Shown here piece after piece: positions 37,241-48,450 of a stretch of 64,000 nt of DNA. The first letter of the stretch is position 1. Each line of letters opens with the position of its first letter. Origin of the DNA: Niebla homalea (lineage: Eukaryota; Ascomycota; Lecanoromycetes; Lecanorales; Ramalinaceae). The translations under genes and the position numbers were made by a program. The notes beneath the pieces are model-generated. The model was not told the origin of the DNA. It saw only the letters and a list, made by a program, of their open reading frames with translations, and searched no databases. The stretch spans positions 1,364,001 through 1,428,000 of the forward strand of contig JAHGAU010000005.1 of the NCBI GenBank assembly GCA_019925105.1, in the 5' to 3' direction.

Positions 37241-38651
37241 ATGACAACTTACAAGATCGTTGTGTTTGCAGGCGATTACTGCGGACCTGAGGTATGCATC
37301 CACAGACAACTGAAAATCCCCCCTTCATGGTCGCATGGAAACACTGATGTGAGCTTCTTGTAGGTCACGGAGGAAGCTCTCAAGGTACATACTTCTTTCC
37401 CGATGAAAGAGGGACGGACCCCATGTCATCGACTTACTGGATTTGTCTCGCTAGATCCTTCGCGTCGTTGGTAAAGCTCGCCCAAGTATCAATTTCGAGT
37501 TTCAGAACCACTTGCTCGGCGGCGTGCGTACGGATTCCATCCATCTTGGTTCGAGGTACAGACACTTACATTAATCAGGCTGCCATTGACGCAACCGGGC
37601 AACCCTTGACGGACAAGGCCCTCAATGCTGCCAAGCAGGCCGATGCAGTCTTCCTAGGCGCCATCGGCGGGCCTGTACGTCTCCCCTCTGCACAATCTTG
37701 ACAGCATGAGCTTGTTTCCGACTTCTTGCAGAAATATGGGACAGGCTCCGTCCGCCCTGAGCAGGGCCTCCTCAAGTTACGCAAAGAGATGCATGCCTTT
37801 GGCAACCTGCGCCCTTGCAACTTCGCCTCCCCCTCTCTCGTCTCGAAGTCCCCACTCAAAGAGCATGTGTGCAGAGGTACCGATTTCACCGTCATAAGAG
37901 AACTGACAGGTGGCATATATTTTGGCGAGCGTCAGGAGGATACCGGAGACGGGAAAGCATTGGATACCGAACCTTATTCTCGCTTCGAGATTGAGAGGAT
38001 CGTGAGGCTTGCGGGCTTCATGGCGCTAAAGAAGAATCCTCCGTGTAAGGTGTGGAGCTTGGATAAGGCGAATGTCCTTGCAACGAGCAGGCTGTGGAGG
38101 AAGGTCGTGGACGAGGTCATGACCAAAGAATTCCCACAATTGAAGTATGAGCATCAATTGATCGACAGCGCGGCCATGGATCTCGTCAAGAACCCAACCA
38201 AGATGAACGGCGTTGTGGTCACGAGTAACCTCTTCGGCGACATCATTTCGGATGAAGCAAGCATGATTCCCGGCTCTTTGGGTCTTTTGCCGAGTGCTAG
38301 TCTAAGTGGAATCCCAGACGGAAAGAGCAAATGTAATGGCATTTATGAGCCCATTCACGGTAGGATATACTCCCTCTCTTGAATGTGCACTCGCGCTAAG
38401 ACATCGTCCTTCGTCTAGGCTCAGCTCCAGATATCGCAGGCAAGGAGCTTGTAAACCCTCTCGCGGCTATCTTATCGACTGCAATGATGCTGCTGTATTC
38501 CTTCAACCTGCCAGAAGAGGCGGCAGCCATTGAGCTAGCTGTGAAGACCACAATTGAGAGTGGCATCTCAACCAAAGACATCGGGGGAAGCAGTACGACC
38601 AAAGAGGTCGGCGACCGGGTAGCCCAAGAGCTTGAGCAAATCCTAAAGTAG
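37241..38651 (+). CDS. LEU2: 3-isopropylmalate dehydrogenase
   Basis: Third step of leucine biosynthesis: NAD-dependent oxidative decarboxylation of 3-isopropylmalate. Model: exons 37241-37291, 37364-37384, 37455-37523, 37579-37674, 37732-38359, 38419-38651 (365 aa, the standard fungal length). All five junctions restore family sequence: [11 protein letters not shown] / VTEEALK / [23 protein letters not shown] / [10 protein letters not shown] / [19 protein letters not shown] / [15 protein letters not shown]. Conserved features include [59 protein letters not shown] and the NAD-site [15 protein letters not shown]. The second exon is only 21 nt. Five introns, four of them in the first 500 bp, is intron-rich for this gene. 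It ends 187 bp from the convergent APC10 gene. Identification is certain. Confidence 0.96.
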
Positions 38652-38838
38652 AGGGCACGATTAGATGATCGTCTTTCGATATACCATTGGATCGGTTGGA
38701 CGAAAGTCACCTCACTTCCAATGTGCCCGCCCAGTATGCCACCCATCATTGATACGGGCCCAGTCTTATTTGAGTACCATTGATGTGACACTTCATCTTG
38801 CCACGTCATCCCGTACATGGGAGCATGATTGATTTTCC

Positions 38839-39631
38839 TCATCTCAGCGCAAACTCTCCGTCCCAATCAGGCTCAACGATAAGATTTCCTTGCCGGGCAC
38901 GGGGTCCCTCTTCATCTGATTCTTGACCTGCACGGATATAACCATTGACTTCTCCGTCATCCTCTCTCACGGCCAGCCCCCTCCTATTTGGCCTCTCATC
39001 CATGCTGAAAACCTGCATTCCCCTCACATGCGTATCTTTGCCGTTCTGATGGTTCTCCAGGACCCTGACCTGCAGCACCATGCACCTAATCTCGGCCTTC
39101 CCACCAACCCCACATCCATCCAGGGGTATCTCCTGCCACCCTCTTGGTTCCGCCCCAGCCCATTCCGCGAATTGGACGAGACCGTAGCTGCTGCTCCACC
39201 CGGCCCAGAACTCCATCTTGGTCGGGGTGTAGGACTCGTCGAGAGCAAAGTCGAGGTAGACGCGCAGGCGGACGATCTTGACCAGCTTGAAGAAGTGGAC
39301 GGTGAGGAGGTGAGGCTGGGGGCCGTCAGACTGCCAGAACATTTGAGGGGTGGGGGCTAGAAGGGCGTGAGTGCCGCAGGTGGGCTTGTGGGTGGACACG
39401 GTCCAGGATGCGAGAGAGGAGATTTCTCGGAGGCCGAGGAGGAAAGGGTTGTGGGCTTTTTCCAGGGCAAGTGGCCACGTCAGCGAGACCTCCACCGTTC
39501 TTTGCACGACCATCCTGAGCTTTTCACATACATGTTTCAAACGCCAGCGGATCTTCGTAGCCTTCCTCCTGTCTGTCGTGATCCGCAATCATCTCCTGCA
39601 AAGTTGGTGCCGTATCCGTGTCTTCAGCCAT
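38839..39631 (-). CDS. DOC1: Anaphase-promoting complex subunit 10 (Apc10/Doc1)
   Basis: Subunit of the APC/C ubiquitin ligase that promotes processive ubiquitination and substrate (D-box) binding. Model: exons 39631-39532 and 39455-38839 (238 aa); intron 39531-39456 (GTATGT..AAAAG). Joining gives FETSHNPFLLGLREISSLASW. DOC-domain hallmarks follow: TVSTHKPTCG, MFWQSDGPQPHLLTVHFFK, RLRVYLDFALDESYTPTKMEF, RVLENHQNGKDTHVRGMQVF. The N-terminal 35 residues are acidic and variable. An acidic C-terminal extension follows the DOC domain. The length matches fungal Doc1 proteins, and identification is secure. Confidence 0.95.
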
Positions 39632-40293
39632 GATTGGTCTAACTTGGAAGGCAACTTCAGCAATGTAACCTCATGGCCCCGGACGAGCCTTTGTGGCGGT
39701 TTCAGTCCGTGGTTGGATAGCGACTAGCAAGACCCTCCATGCACGCAATTAAAATGACGCAAGGAGTATTTATATCGCGGGTCTTTCCGCTCCGTCCCAT
39801 TAGGGCAGCCGTGGGCAGAGGGGAAGGCCCAGGGGTCTGAAAACCCGGGGCATTTTTGCCCGAATAGGATGAGTGTAACACCGCGCTTCAAAACCTGGAT
39901 AGATGGGCATCAATGTAGTAATTCTCAGGCTACGTATTTTACGGGAAGCAAAGCCCAAAGTCAGACTCGCTCTGTCAGGCTCCATGCTCCATGCTCCATG
40001 CCCTCAAGACATTGACGTAGAGGAAACGCCTCGGGAATCTACTCACGAGTAGTATGAAGGGTTGTTGACTCACGAATTTCCCGCTTTTATCAACGACTTG
40101 GGATTATATATCATGTAGAGTGTTGCTGCCTCCGCGTCTCAAGTGACTTCGTTGATATCTCGGGGGTTCTGTATCTCCAGCGGTATTCCTGACTCCGCAT
40201 TCTACCTAGCGCGAACTCAGTGCAACATTAAAGGACCAGAGTGGAGGTTGCTGAGCAATGCCATAACCCTCGTTCGAAGAAGGCGTTGATTCC
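39632..40293. promoter_or_regulatory. Upstream region of DOC1
   Basis: About 660 bp between two minus-strand genes; the presumed DOC1 promoter. It contains three head-to-tail copies of GCTCCAT at 39979-39999. No gene seen. Confidence 0.45.
39979..39999. repeat. Triplicated heptamer GCTCCAT
   Basis: Three exact tandem copies. Intergenic, upstream of DOC1. Confidence 0.9.
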
Positions 40294-42368
40294 TCAAGTC
40301 TTGCGTAGATAGGTCACGAGCCATCCTAGAAACCTATATCCAACCAAGATGCCCAGCATGATGCCAACCCATTTCCCGGTGTCCCCCGTCCGGTAACCAT
40401 ATTGTGCAAGCACCCCCTTACCATCGATCTTACATTGGCTTGCAAGGTCCGTCTGGTACATGCACTGACATCCGTCACCGCAGTCGTAGGTGCGATGTCC
40501 GAACTCATTCACCATCATCCCACGAAAGACATAGGCTTGATAATCAATGTAATGGAAGACGTATCTCCAAAAAACATTCAAGACCTCGGGACTCACAAGA
40601 AAACCTCCTACGCTCATCCAGAGACCATTGGCGAAGGCAGTCAGGGCAAGGGCTACCACAAAGTTCGGAAAGAGGCTGGACACCAGAACAACAAGGCTTT
40701 CCCCTGCGAGCAGGTCGAGATAGAGCCACATGACCCATGTGAAGAAAGCCGAGCCTCCGGGTCTGAAGTTTGAAAGGTAGTATGAGATGATGCTGAACAG
40801 CAGACTGATGAGGAACAAGTATGGCAATCCAATCAGAAAGTTCGAGATCATGAAGGGCGTGGCGCCGTAGAGCCCGTTTGCTCTCTCTTTGACGAAGGTC
40901 GCCCGGTCTTCCAGGAAAGCTGGGACATAGGCTACCGCCATGAACGACATGAACGCAGAGCCGAAGAAGATGGCATTGATGAATGGCTGTATAGAGCTTT
41001 GTGTCGGCGCTAGTCGCAGCCATACGGTACCCATCATGACGGCAAGGCCGAGGTACATTGCAAACCGGATACCGTACGCTACCACGTCACGGTAGGATTT
41101 GATGAAAGATCGGTGGAGAAGGGCAAGGGTAATTGGGAGAAAGGGTGTTCGCTGATCTGACTCTAGGCTTAGGCCAATGTCCTTGTCGGCAGCCTGGGTT
41201 GAGGGTAATGAAGCCAGCAAAGTCCTAGCCTCGGGTGATTGTTGCCAGTTGAGCTGCAATCGTTGTACTCTGGAGTTTGCATCAACTTCCTCGCCGAGGA
41301 GGAAGTCAGTGCTGGTGATTTCTAGCAGGTGCTCCGGAGGATTGACATGGATGGGTATAGGTAGACCTTGCGAGTCAAAGTACGAGCTTACGGCACTCAA
41401 TGATGCATTGTAGCACGTGCGCCCATTTGCCAAAAGCAGTAGGTTATCGAATAGAGCGAACGTTGCTGCCGATGGTTGATGTATGCTTGCAATTACAATC
41501 AACTGGATGGCCCAGTGTTAGCTCGCGTGTCACAGGCGGTTTGGACGTATAAAAAGTCGAAAAAGCATGAGAATGTGCCGAAAAAGAAGGGTACACACCT
41601 TATTTTCCAAAGCCACCCTTTTCAGGAAATTGATCACCTCGAAACTGGCTTTAGAATCAAGGCCGCTGGTAGGCTCATCCAGAAACAGGATCTTGGGTGC
41701 CGTTATCAGTTGACTGGCAATTGACAGACGTCGCTTTTGCCCCCCTGAGATACCCTTTTTGATTGGAGTTCCTACGATGGTATCTGCCTGATTTTGGAGC
41801 CCAAACGCAGATAGAAGTTGATCCACGCGCTGCTTTCGATCCTTTCGAGCAGTAGTACTGCAGTTCATCAGTCTCACGTCAGGCTTCAACTCGATTGAGT
41901 AGCTTACGAGGACAAGGACAGACGAGCTGCAAAAGTCAGCGTCTCGCGTACAGTCAAAGATCCAATGAGAGCGTCTTCCTGCTCAACATAAGAGCTGAGA
42001 TTACGAGTAGTTGCAGCTGAGGCGTCGGATCCTTCATTGAATAGGAAACGACCGCCTTGGGATGCTTTTGGGTTTTTGCGGTGCGCTAGACAATTCAACA
42101 GAGTTGTTTTGCCGCTTCCAGATGGTCCCATTAGGGCCGTCAGAGTTCCTTGAGGGAGATTAGCAATGTAAGGTACTGCTTATTAGACGGATTTACCAGC
42201 TTTGGCTACGCCATGCACATTCTGGAGGGCGAAGGCTGATTTTTGGGATCTATGGCCGATCTCTGCGTGGACGTCTTGCCAAGAGTAATTCCGAATGACG
42301 GTATTTCGAAGATATGCTGTCGCTGTAGAGCCATGTTCGATATCAATCGCGTCCATCCGGTCCTTCAT
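40294..42368 (-). CDS. ABC transporter, ABCG (White-type) half-transporter
   Basis: Membrane ATP-driven exporter; the substrate cannot be read from sequence. Model: exons 42368-42197, 42148-41908, 41857-41599, 41502-40294 (626 aa, normal for ABCG half-transporters). One N-terminal nucleotide-binding domain: Walker A GPSGSGKTT across the first junction, Q-loop region YVEQEDALIGSLTVRETL, signature ISGGQKRRLSIA, Walker B KILFLDEPTSGLDS, His switch IHQPS directly after the last intron. A C-terminal membrane domain follows with about six helices (FAMYLGLAVMMGTVWLRLAP, FFGSAFMSFMAVAYVPAFLEDR, PYLFLISLLFSIISYYL) and a Cys-rich external loop (DCGDGCQCMYQTDLASQC). Half-transporters act as dimers. A basic C-terminus (LRKT) ends the protein. 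All introns restore frame and motif spacing. Confidence 0.93.
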
Positions 42369-43583
42369 GTTGTCTCAAACGATGGAATGTGCTGCAGGAC
42401 TCGGTCAAGCCGCGCTCGATTCAATTCAAAACAGTATTTCTAGCGATACACTCCGAAAGGAAGACGTTCTGTATCTCGGTCCCAGAGAAATAGGCCTCGT
42501 TGCCAAAAATTTTCAGTATCTCACCGTTCATATGTGTATATCACGGTACTCTGAATGGGGGATAAGTTGCGACTCAAGGCATTCGCAAGGTGAGACCGGC
42601 GCAGGCGTGCATATTCATTAATGCAGATATGGCTCGCGATTGTCAGACTTGATTAGCCGAATCCTGTAGCCAACCTTTCCCAACTCAGCCCGCAGTGCCC
42701 CATTGGCCAACAGTTTGCTTCGGTATGTTCGCAAGAGCACATGCTGGCTGCATACAGTACACCTAGTTCCAAAAATTCAAAGCTCGCTCCTGCCAAAGAG
42801 CTACCGATTCAAGGGGAACTTGACGTCAATTGAAGATCAAGCTGCATGCTCGTTGTACCATGATTGCATGCTTGCATTCAAAGTCGAGGCGAAATTTGGA
42901 GAGGCGGTGCAAAAGTGGCTTAGAATAGGCCTTGGCATTCATGAGAAGCTACCGAATAGTTACTACATACTCGCAATTCTCTCCAAACAACGTGTCGCCC
43001 TTTGGCATCTTAGCGTTGTTTGCTCACGTCTTTGACATACCGACGCTGCTGGATCATCCAGAGCGCACCTTCTATCCCCATCAACTTCAGGTGCTGTACG
43101 CACCGAGCGTTAATATAAGAGACGGTCTGAAGACAAGTAACAAGCGGTTTCGGCGGCCGCCTGTTGCTCTGCTTTCCTTCACCGAAACGTTCGCGAGGCA
43201 GACGCTAAAGTGGCCGCCTCGTCTTGCTGCCTCTGGAACAATGATGCTATATTGCCTATCCCGTCTATGCCCTGCTTGCCTACCTCCTTCTTCTCCGACG
43301 GATTAGGTAGGGTTCGAATGGCTGTGCAATTGCATTCGGCTCAGTGATGGCCTAAGAACGAAGCTGCCATTGGGTTCAGACTTTGACGTACATGTCATGT
43401 CTCTGACGAAGCTAGGTTTGAACATTGATACAAAATGGCACACGAGTTCCTACTCATTTGGTCCTGTTGACTTGTCCATATCTGGGCAATTGGATATCAT
43501 CTTCCCGCCGAAATGTCTCACACCCGCTCCATGCATTGCTAGCACGCCCTAAATACTGCTACTGAGTATTGTTACTGTTGACA
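42369..43583. promoter_or_regulatory. Divergent intergenic region between the ABCG gene and an unrecognised gene
   Basis: 1.2 kb carrying both promoters. Short plus-strand frames (e.g. 42703-43035, 110 codons) lack family resemblance or splice continuation. Nothing else recognised. Confidence 0.4.
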
Positions 43584-45128
43584 ATGTCTAGCCAGAACGA
43601 CGACCGTGTGGGCACCCCAACCAGCATACAACCTCCTTCTGGTCAGCCTAACCACACCGACGAAGATACCAACGAGGTCACCACAGTACCTCTTCACGCT
43701 TCTTGTGCTCACTGCAAGCACTTCCATCGGCACAAAAGTTTCCAGCTTCCCAAAGATGGCTCAGATCATCAGAGGTTTCATTGCGAGGTCTGTGATTATC
43801 CCATGGTCGGGCTTGGGAGGTCCGAAACGCAGACGACGCTCGCTTCCGAGGATTCGATAATTCTCACCAAAGATGGCAAACCACGCCAGTCTCCTAAAGC
43901 CGTCTGCATCAATCGACCACCCCGTATTCAGACCAAACTATTCCCGAATGCTCAACCATCAGATCATTTGACACCAGTGGTCGAGAAGAGCCCAACCGCT
44001 CCAAATACAGATGCTGAGCACAGAAGGTGCAGCGCGAGCGCAATAGATGGTCACCAGGAAACGTACCAACAGCCGGATCCTGTTGACCTCGAAACTGGGC
44101 ATAGTCCTAAAAAGTGGTCATTGTCACATGCGTGGAATCGCGTGCGCTCTGTCAAGAGCAGATTTAAAAATCGTCTCTTCAGGAGGCAACGTCGTCTTGG
44201 CTTCGGTCGTCACGGCGTCAACGTTCAGTTCTTGCCATTGTCAGAGCGCTCGAATTCCAGACAGCCCGCCGAACCATTCGAGCCATTCCCTGAGCGCCCG
44301 GCCGTTTCTCGCCATGATACAACGAACAACTCATCGCCTACTAGTCCTCCTGGCTTCATGCGCCAGACTGACGCGCTTGTTGTTGAAAGCGGGAATCTAG
44401 TAGGAGGCACACAGGAAATGAGCCGCTCCGAGATTTGTTCATCAGCCTCTGATGGCGCGCCGGCAGCTTATGTAGAAGCTCCTGCTTCGAAAGAGGAACG
44501 TCTGCGCCAATTTCGCCGTCAAAAAACTCTGAAAAGAAAGGCTCTCACTCACACGGTATGCGAGTGTGACAAGGGTTGCCACTGCTGTTCTCAGCACCTG
44601 CCAGATCCAACAGACAGACTCAGAATAATGTCGCCACAGCGCAATATCAGCACAGACGCGGTCCCTGATTATGTCTTAAATCGACGTCCTTTGACTGATC
44701 CCGGTAGCGTGACCTCTTTTGGACCTTTACACCTTCCACCGGACCAACTTGGCCAGCAGTTCCCCACATCTCTGGCCTACCCCCCTGGCTTCTCTTCGCC
44801 AATCTCCACGGACAGCGACCGCTCTCGCGATAGTCAGGCATTGACACAGGTCGGTAGTGATGCAAGCACCTCGGGGTCTAGTCAAACCATGCTTGAGACG
44901 CGACCGGCCTCCTCCACGGGTTTTCGCACGACCGCTTCCCGCAGTTTGCGCCGCAGCGGTAGCAGCTCGGTCATGGATCGCCATTCCTACGAAGAAGCTC
45001 GAAGGCACAGTCCTTTGAACCAAGCTGAGACCTGCTTGGAAGATGATTTAAATACTGGTCAATCGAGCATCGTCACGTCGAATACTGAAGACGACGTTCT
45101 GCAAGAAAGAAGGCCTCGGATTGCATGA
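43584..45128 (+). CDS. Conserved-type fungal protein with N-terminal Cys pairs, function unknown
   Basis: Single exon, 514 aa. The ATG at 43584 gives MSSQNDDRVGT. Near the N-terminus two Cys pairs, Cys41/Cys44 (SCAHCKHFH) and Cys67/Cys70 (HCEVCDYPMVGLGRSETQTT), could bind one zinc ion. I recall this arrangement, followed by the TQTTLAS segment, in uncharacterised Pezizomycotina proteins, but I have no name for it. A basic segment follows (WNRVRSVKSRFKNRLFRRQRR, about 190-212), then a second Cys cluster, CECDKGCHCC, near residue 330 after RQFRRQKTLKRKAL. The rest is Ser/Thr/Pro-rich and disordered. No signal peptide or membrane helix; the basic runs suggest nuclear or nucleic-acid contact (inference). 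Confidence 0.8.
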   Translation: MSSQNDDRVGTPTSIQPPSGQPNHTDEDTNEVTTVPLHASCAHCKHFHRHKSFQLPKDGSDHQRFHCEVCDYPMVGLGRSETQTTLASEDSIILTKDGKPRQSPKAVCINRPPRIQTKLFPNAQPSDHLTPVVEKSPTAPNTDAEHRRCSASAIDGHQETYQQPDPVDLETGHSPKKWSLSHAWNRVRSVKSRFKNRLFRRQRRLGFGRHGVNVQFLPLSERSNSRQPAEPFEPFPERPAVSRHDTTNNSSPTSPPGFMRQTDALVVESGNLVGGTQEMSRSEICSSASDGAPAAYVEAPASKEERLRQFRRQKTLKRKALTHTVCECDKGCHCCSQHLPDPTDRLRIMSPQRNISTDAVPDYVLNRRPLTDPGSVTSFGPLHLPPDQLGQQFPTSLAYPPGFSSPISTDSDRSRDSQALTQVGSDASTSGSSQTMLETRPASSTGFRTTASRSLRRSGSSSVMDRHSYEEARRHSPLNQAETCLEDDLNTGQSSIVTSNTEDDVLQERRPRIA

Positions 45129-48100
45129 ACGGACGATTCAAGAGCAACGTTGTCAACGATCCTTATGAAGATCTGATGTTTCTGACGAATCAACATAGGT
45201 GATGCTTTATGAAAGCACACTGATCGCCAGAGGCGCATTTTTTTGGGGTCCATGTGGTGGAGGAAAGGATGTATCTAACCGATTTCTTTTCCCCGAGTCA
45301 TCGTCAAACAGAATGATTTTAAATACAGTTGTACCTTTTGTTCCCGCTGTTGCATACTCGCTTGCCGTACATGTTATTTCTCATGCGGAACCGCCGCTTT
45401 CTCCCCTGAAATCCATGAGCTCGCGTTTCAGCCGTTTGATCAACTCGCTAGAGCCGTCAGTCTCATGCATGCAACCACAGACCCGACCTTAATTTCTCGA
45501 AGTGGTAGATAAGAAAGCTAGTGCGATGAGACCGAGAGCCGAGATGTCACCGTACCTATGTCTAAATGCACACACAAGCATGCCAAACAGGCATGGTGCT
45601 TCAATGTCAGACGCTATTGATTCTCCCAAGCAGCACGATATCGAAGTCTGGGACGGCATCTTGTTGCCTGCATAGCCCGATGGCAGGCTGATGCGGTGCG
45701 CTACCTGCAGTGTCATCTCGACGTAAGCTTTGACATTGCTGCAGGCAAGGAGCAAAATCTGAATATCTGACGGGTGCAACCTTGGGAACATGAGGGAGTG
45801 CTGCATAAGAAGTACCACTGTGCATCGTTCCTGGACGCTTATGGGAGACATGACGTGCAGTCCAATCATCAGAGACTATCTGGACAACGCTTGGGAGCAG
45901 CTCCCCTCAGTTCGGCACCAAGAGACAGCGTGCAAATCTCGTCAAAACTGATCCGGTGCCGACAGAGTCACGCGCAACGGAGCATGAGGAGTAGGGCACG
46001 GTGGTGTTCCTTCAATGACCCTGGAGCAGACACGAATTTGCACACAACAGAGCATAATGCGTGTGTGGCAGCCATACTACTTCGGGGACTGTAGAATGAA
46101 AAAGATATGACGCGCGGTGGAGGATAGACCTCCGAGTAGAAGAACGCCATTTGACAATCGATTGGATGGAGCGCTCATGCGATCAATCAAACACTACGTT
46201 CTGTGTTTCCACGATCCTTTCGACATGCATCAGCTGAAACACCAAAAGTCCGGAAACGGTCTATCTGTAATGCTTGTTGAAAGTTGCATGCAGCCATGGA
46301 TGGGTGTGCCTGGTAGATCAGATGTGAGAATGCACGAGGTTTATCCACCGCACATGTGACGGTGGCACCCGCGGGATTCCTCTAGTGGATGATGTGCATA
46401 CATGTCGAATAAGAGTAGGGAGAATCCATGGAATGGCCAGCTGTCTTTTTTGATTGAGTCATGACTTGGGAATACTGAAGGATGTCCTGTAATCGATACT
46501 CAGCTGAGCGTATAGGAACGGGAGCGGAGATTGCAGCGTCTGTAGCGGCTCTGGCCCGACGAGAAAGCGTTAACATGCTTTCTGTGGGTTGTGGTAATGG
46601 ACGAGATGACAGGTAAGAAGGTTGACCGAACGGGGAAGGTAAGCGAGCAGAAGGCTGGAAGGCTGTCAGATTTGGAGGCAGCGCTTGCACTTACCATGAT
46701 TCAAACCCAGAGCAATCAAAGGATGCTTGGATTGTGTCCTATCAGCACTTCAGCAGCCGTACTGGTTAGATGATCGCGGTAAACTAGGTTGGAAGACTTC
46801 TTGTCGCTGCGCTTGGAGGGGTCAGGGTAGATCTGATTGGTATGATGAGGGTTCTGCATTGGTATCGTTTCATCTTCCGGAGGGCTCGGTGCTTTAGCTG
46901 GCCTGTTTCGGCATTACTAATGGTCACTGCCACCACTGCGTGGGGTTCAAATCCGCTCGTTGGAACAACTCCTTCACCTAGTATGGCCAAATCCTCTGCG
47001 CAATGCCGGCAAGCCATTGGCTCCATCCAAGTAGACACGAACAGACCGGCTGAGGGCGAATTGACAGTAGCTTGCGCCCTACCGAGAGGGTCGAGCGTTG
47101 TGCGATAACCAATGGTGACCTCACACAGTAGCAAAGAGGAGTGGCACCAAGGGTCGCAGCGCTCCGCTTCCCATATCCTGATCCAGAAAGACAGCGTCGG
47201 GGTGGGGCGGGATCCTTGGTTTGGCCTCTTTCTTAGAGCGACGCCACAATGCCTGGCGACATTCGAATTCCAAATGACAATGCTGCTGACAAAGTGACGC
47301 CATAGAAGGAATAACGGAGTTCGATCAGCATTGGTGGTTGGATGACGAGACTTGATAATCGATTTCTTGCTGGATCGTTCAGGAGTCGTCGTGGAACTCG
47401 ACGGATGCTTGGGGAGGCTCGAAGCGCTGAGTGCTGCCTGAGTTAGCTACTTGCGGCTACCTAGTCGGCCGCTGGGACCAATGGTTCATCATTATTGGCG
47501 CTCTCCACGCCTTTTCTTACCCCGAGCCGCACGCTCCACACGCCAGAAAGTGGAGAAATTATAGGGTGAATCTAACGGGGATGCGTCGTCCTGTAGTTCC
47601 TTGCGCCCACTTGGCGCAGTAACGTGATCGATATCCGATGCAGCCTGCATGTTCGTTTGTTTAGACCTTGCCCCCACGAGCCATGCACATGCTGCCTGTA
47701 GTCATGTAGCCCGCACGTTTTTCGAGCAGGGCTGACTTTCTGTGCCTCGCTGCCTGCACGGCAATGACCATCTCGAAACCAGCTGTTGGCCGAATTCCGG
47801 TGTCGGCCATGGACCCGCTGGCTTAGGCCACGCACCAGACTTTTCATCCCTTGAGCGATCGTCGCCCAGACCAATTGGAAGACGTGCTGCCAGTGTGACT
47901 ATAGAGCCGGACGAATTGAGGGCGGCGCTCGCATCCTGTGTCTCCATGTGACAGGGGCAAATCGTACTTGAATGTGAAGGGAAATGATGGCGTCCATTCC
48001 ACACCCTTGACTGACTTGAGCGAGCGAAGGATTCGTCATCCACGTCTGCTTTCATACCTGCCATCCCGGCCCAAGACTGTTCCTTTGGTGTGGTTGATCA

Positions 48101-48450
48101 CCTTGCCGTAAAGTTCTGTCATCAGACGCCTATCAAGCTCATCCTTAATTGACACTCGTAGAATTGCCGCATCCTAGAGCGTATCTTGTCTATTTTGAAC
48201 CAATAGGGTGGGAGTGCAATCGCGCTGTTCGAATGAGCGGCAGGGTCGGTAGAAACCCATCCTGCCAGCTGGTCACAATCTGGTCAGCCATGACGAGTCA
48301 TATGTGAATGGGGGCTCGCATAAGACCCGGCTTCCCTCCCGGATCATGCCATCGTCTTTGTAGTAAGAAAATACAGTAGTAGCCGGCCGTCCGCCATCCA
48401 GCCGTTTTTGATTAATTTTTGACGCGCTTGGATATCGAATCAGCCTCAAG
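45129..48450. other. 3.3 kb gene-free region
   Basis: Many short overlapping frames on both strands (the largest 126 codons at 45489-45869 minus and 116 codons at 46784-47134 minus). None has recognised motifs, a signal peptide or a coherent splice extension. A TTCAAATCC-like word at 46948 suggested a tRNA arm, but its flanks do not pair. No clear transposon ends. I see nothing callable. Confidence 0.4.

Noticed and set aside
37241..42368. LEU2, DOC1 and ABCG genes considered as a secondary-metabolite or resistance cluster
   Set aside because: No backbone synthase or tailoring enzymes nearby; the genes are ordinary housekeeping or transport genes with separate roles.
45489..45869. 126-codon minus frame with mild hydrophobicity
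   Set aside because: No signal peptide, motif or splice partner; typical of a chance frame in the gene-poor region.
46925..46990. tRNA-like T-arm (GGTTCAAATCC) on the plus strand
   Set aside because: The bases flanking the loop do not form the 5-bp T stem, and no acceptor or anticodon stem can be drawn.
46382..47134. Two neighbouring minus frames that might be exons of one gene
   Set aside because: No junction pair gave a coherent protein and no motif was recognised on either side.
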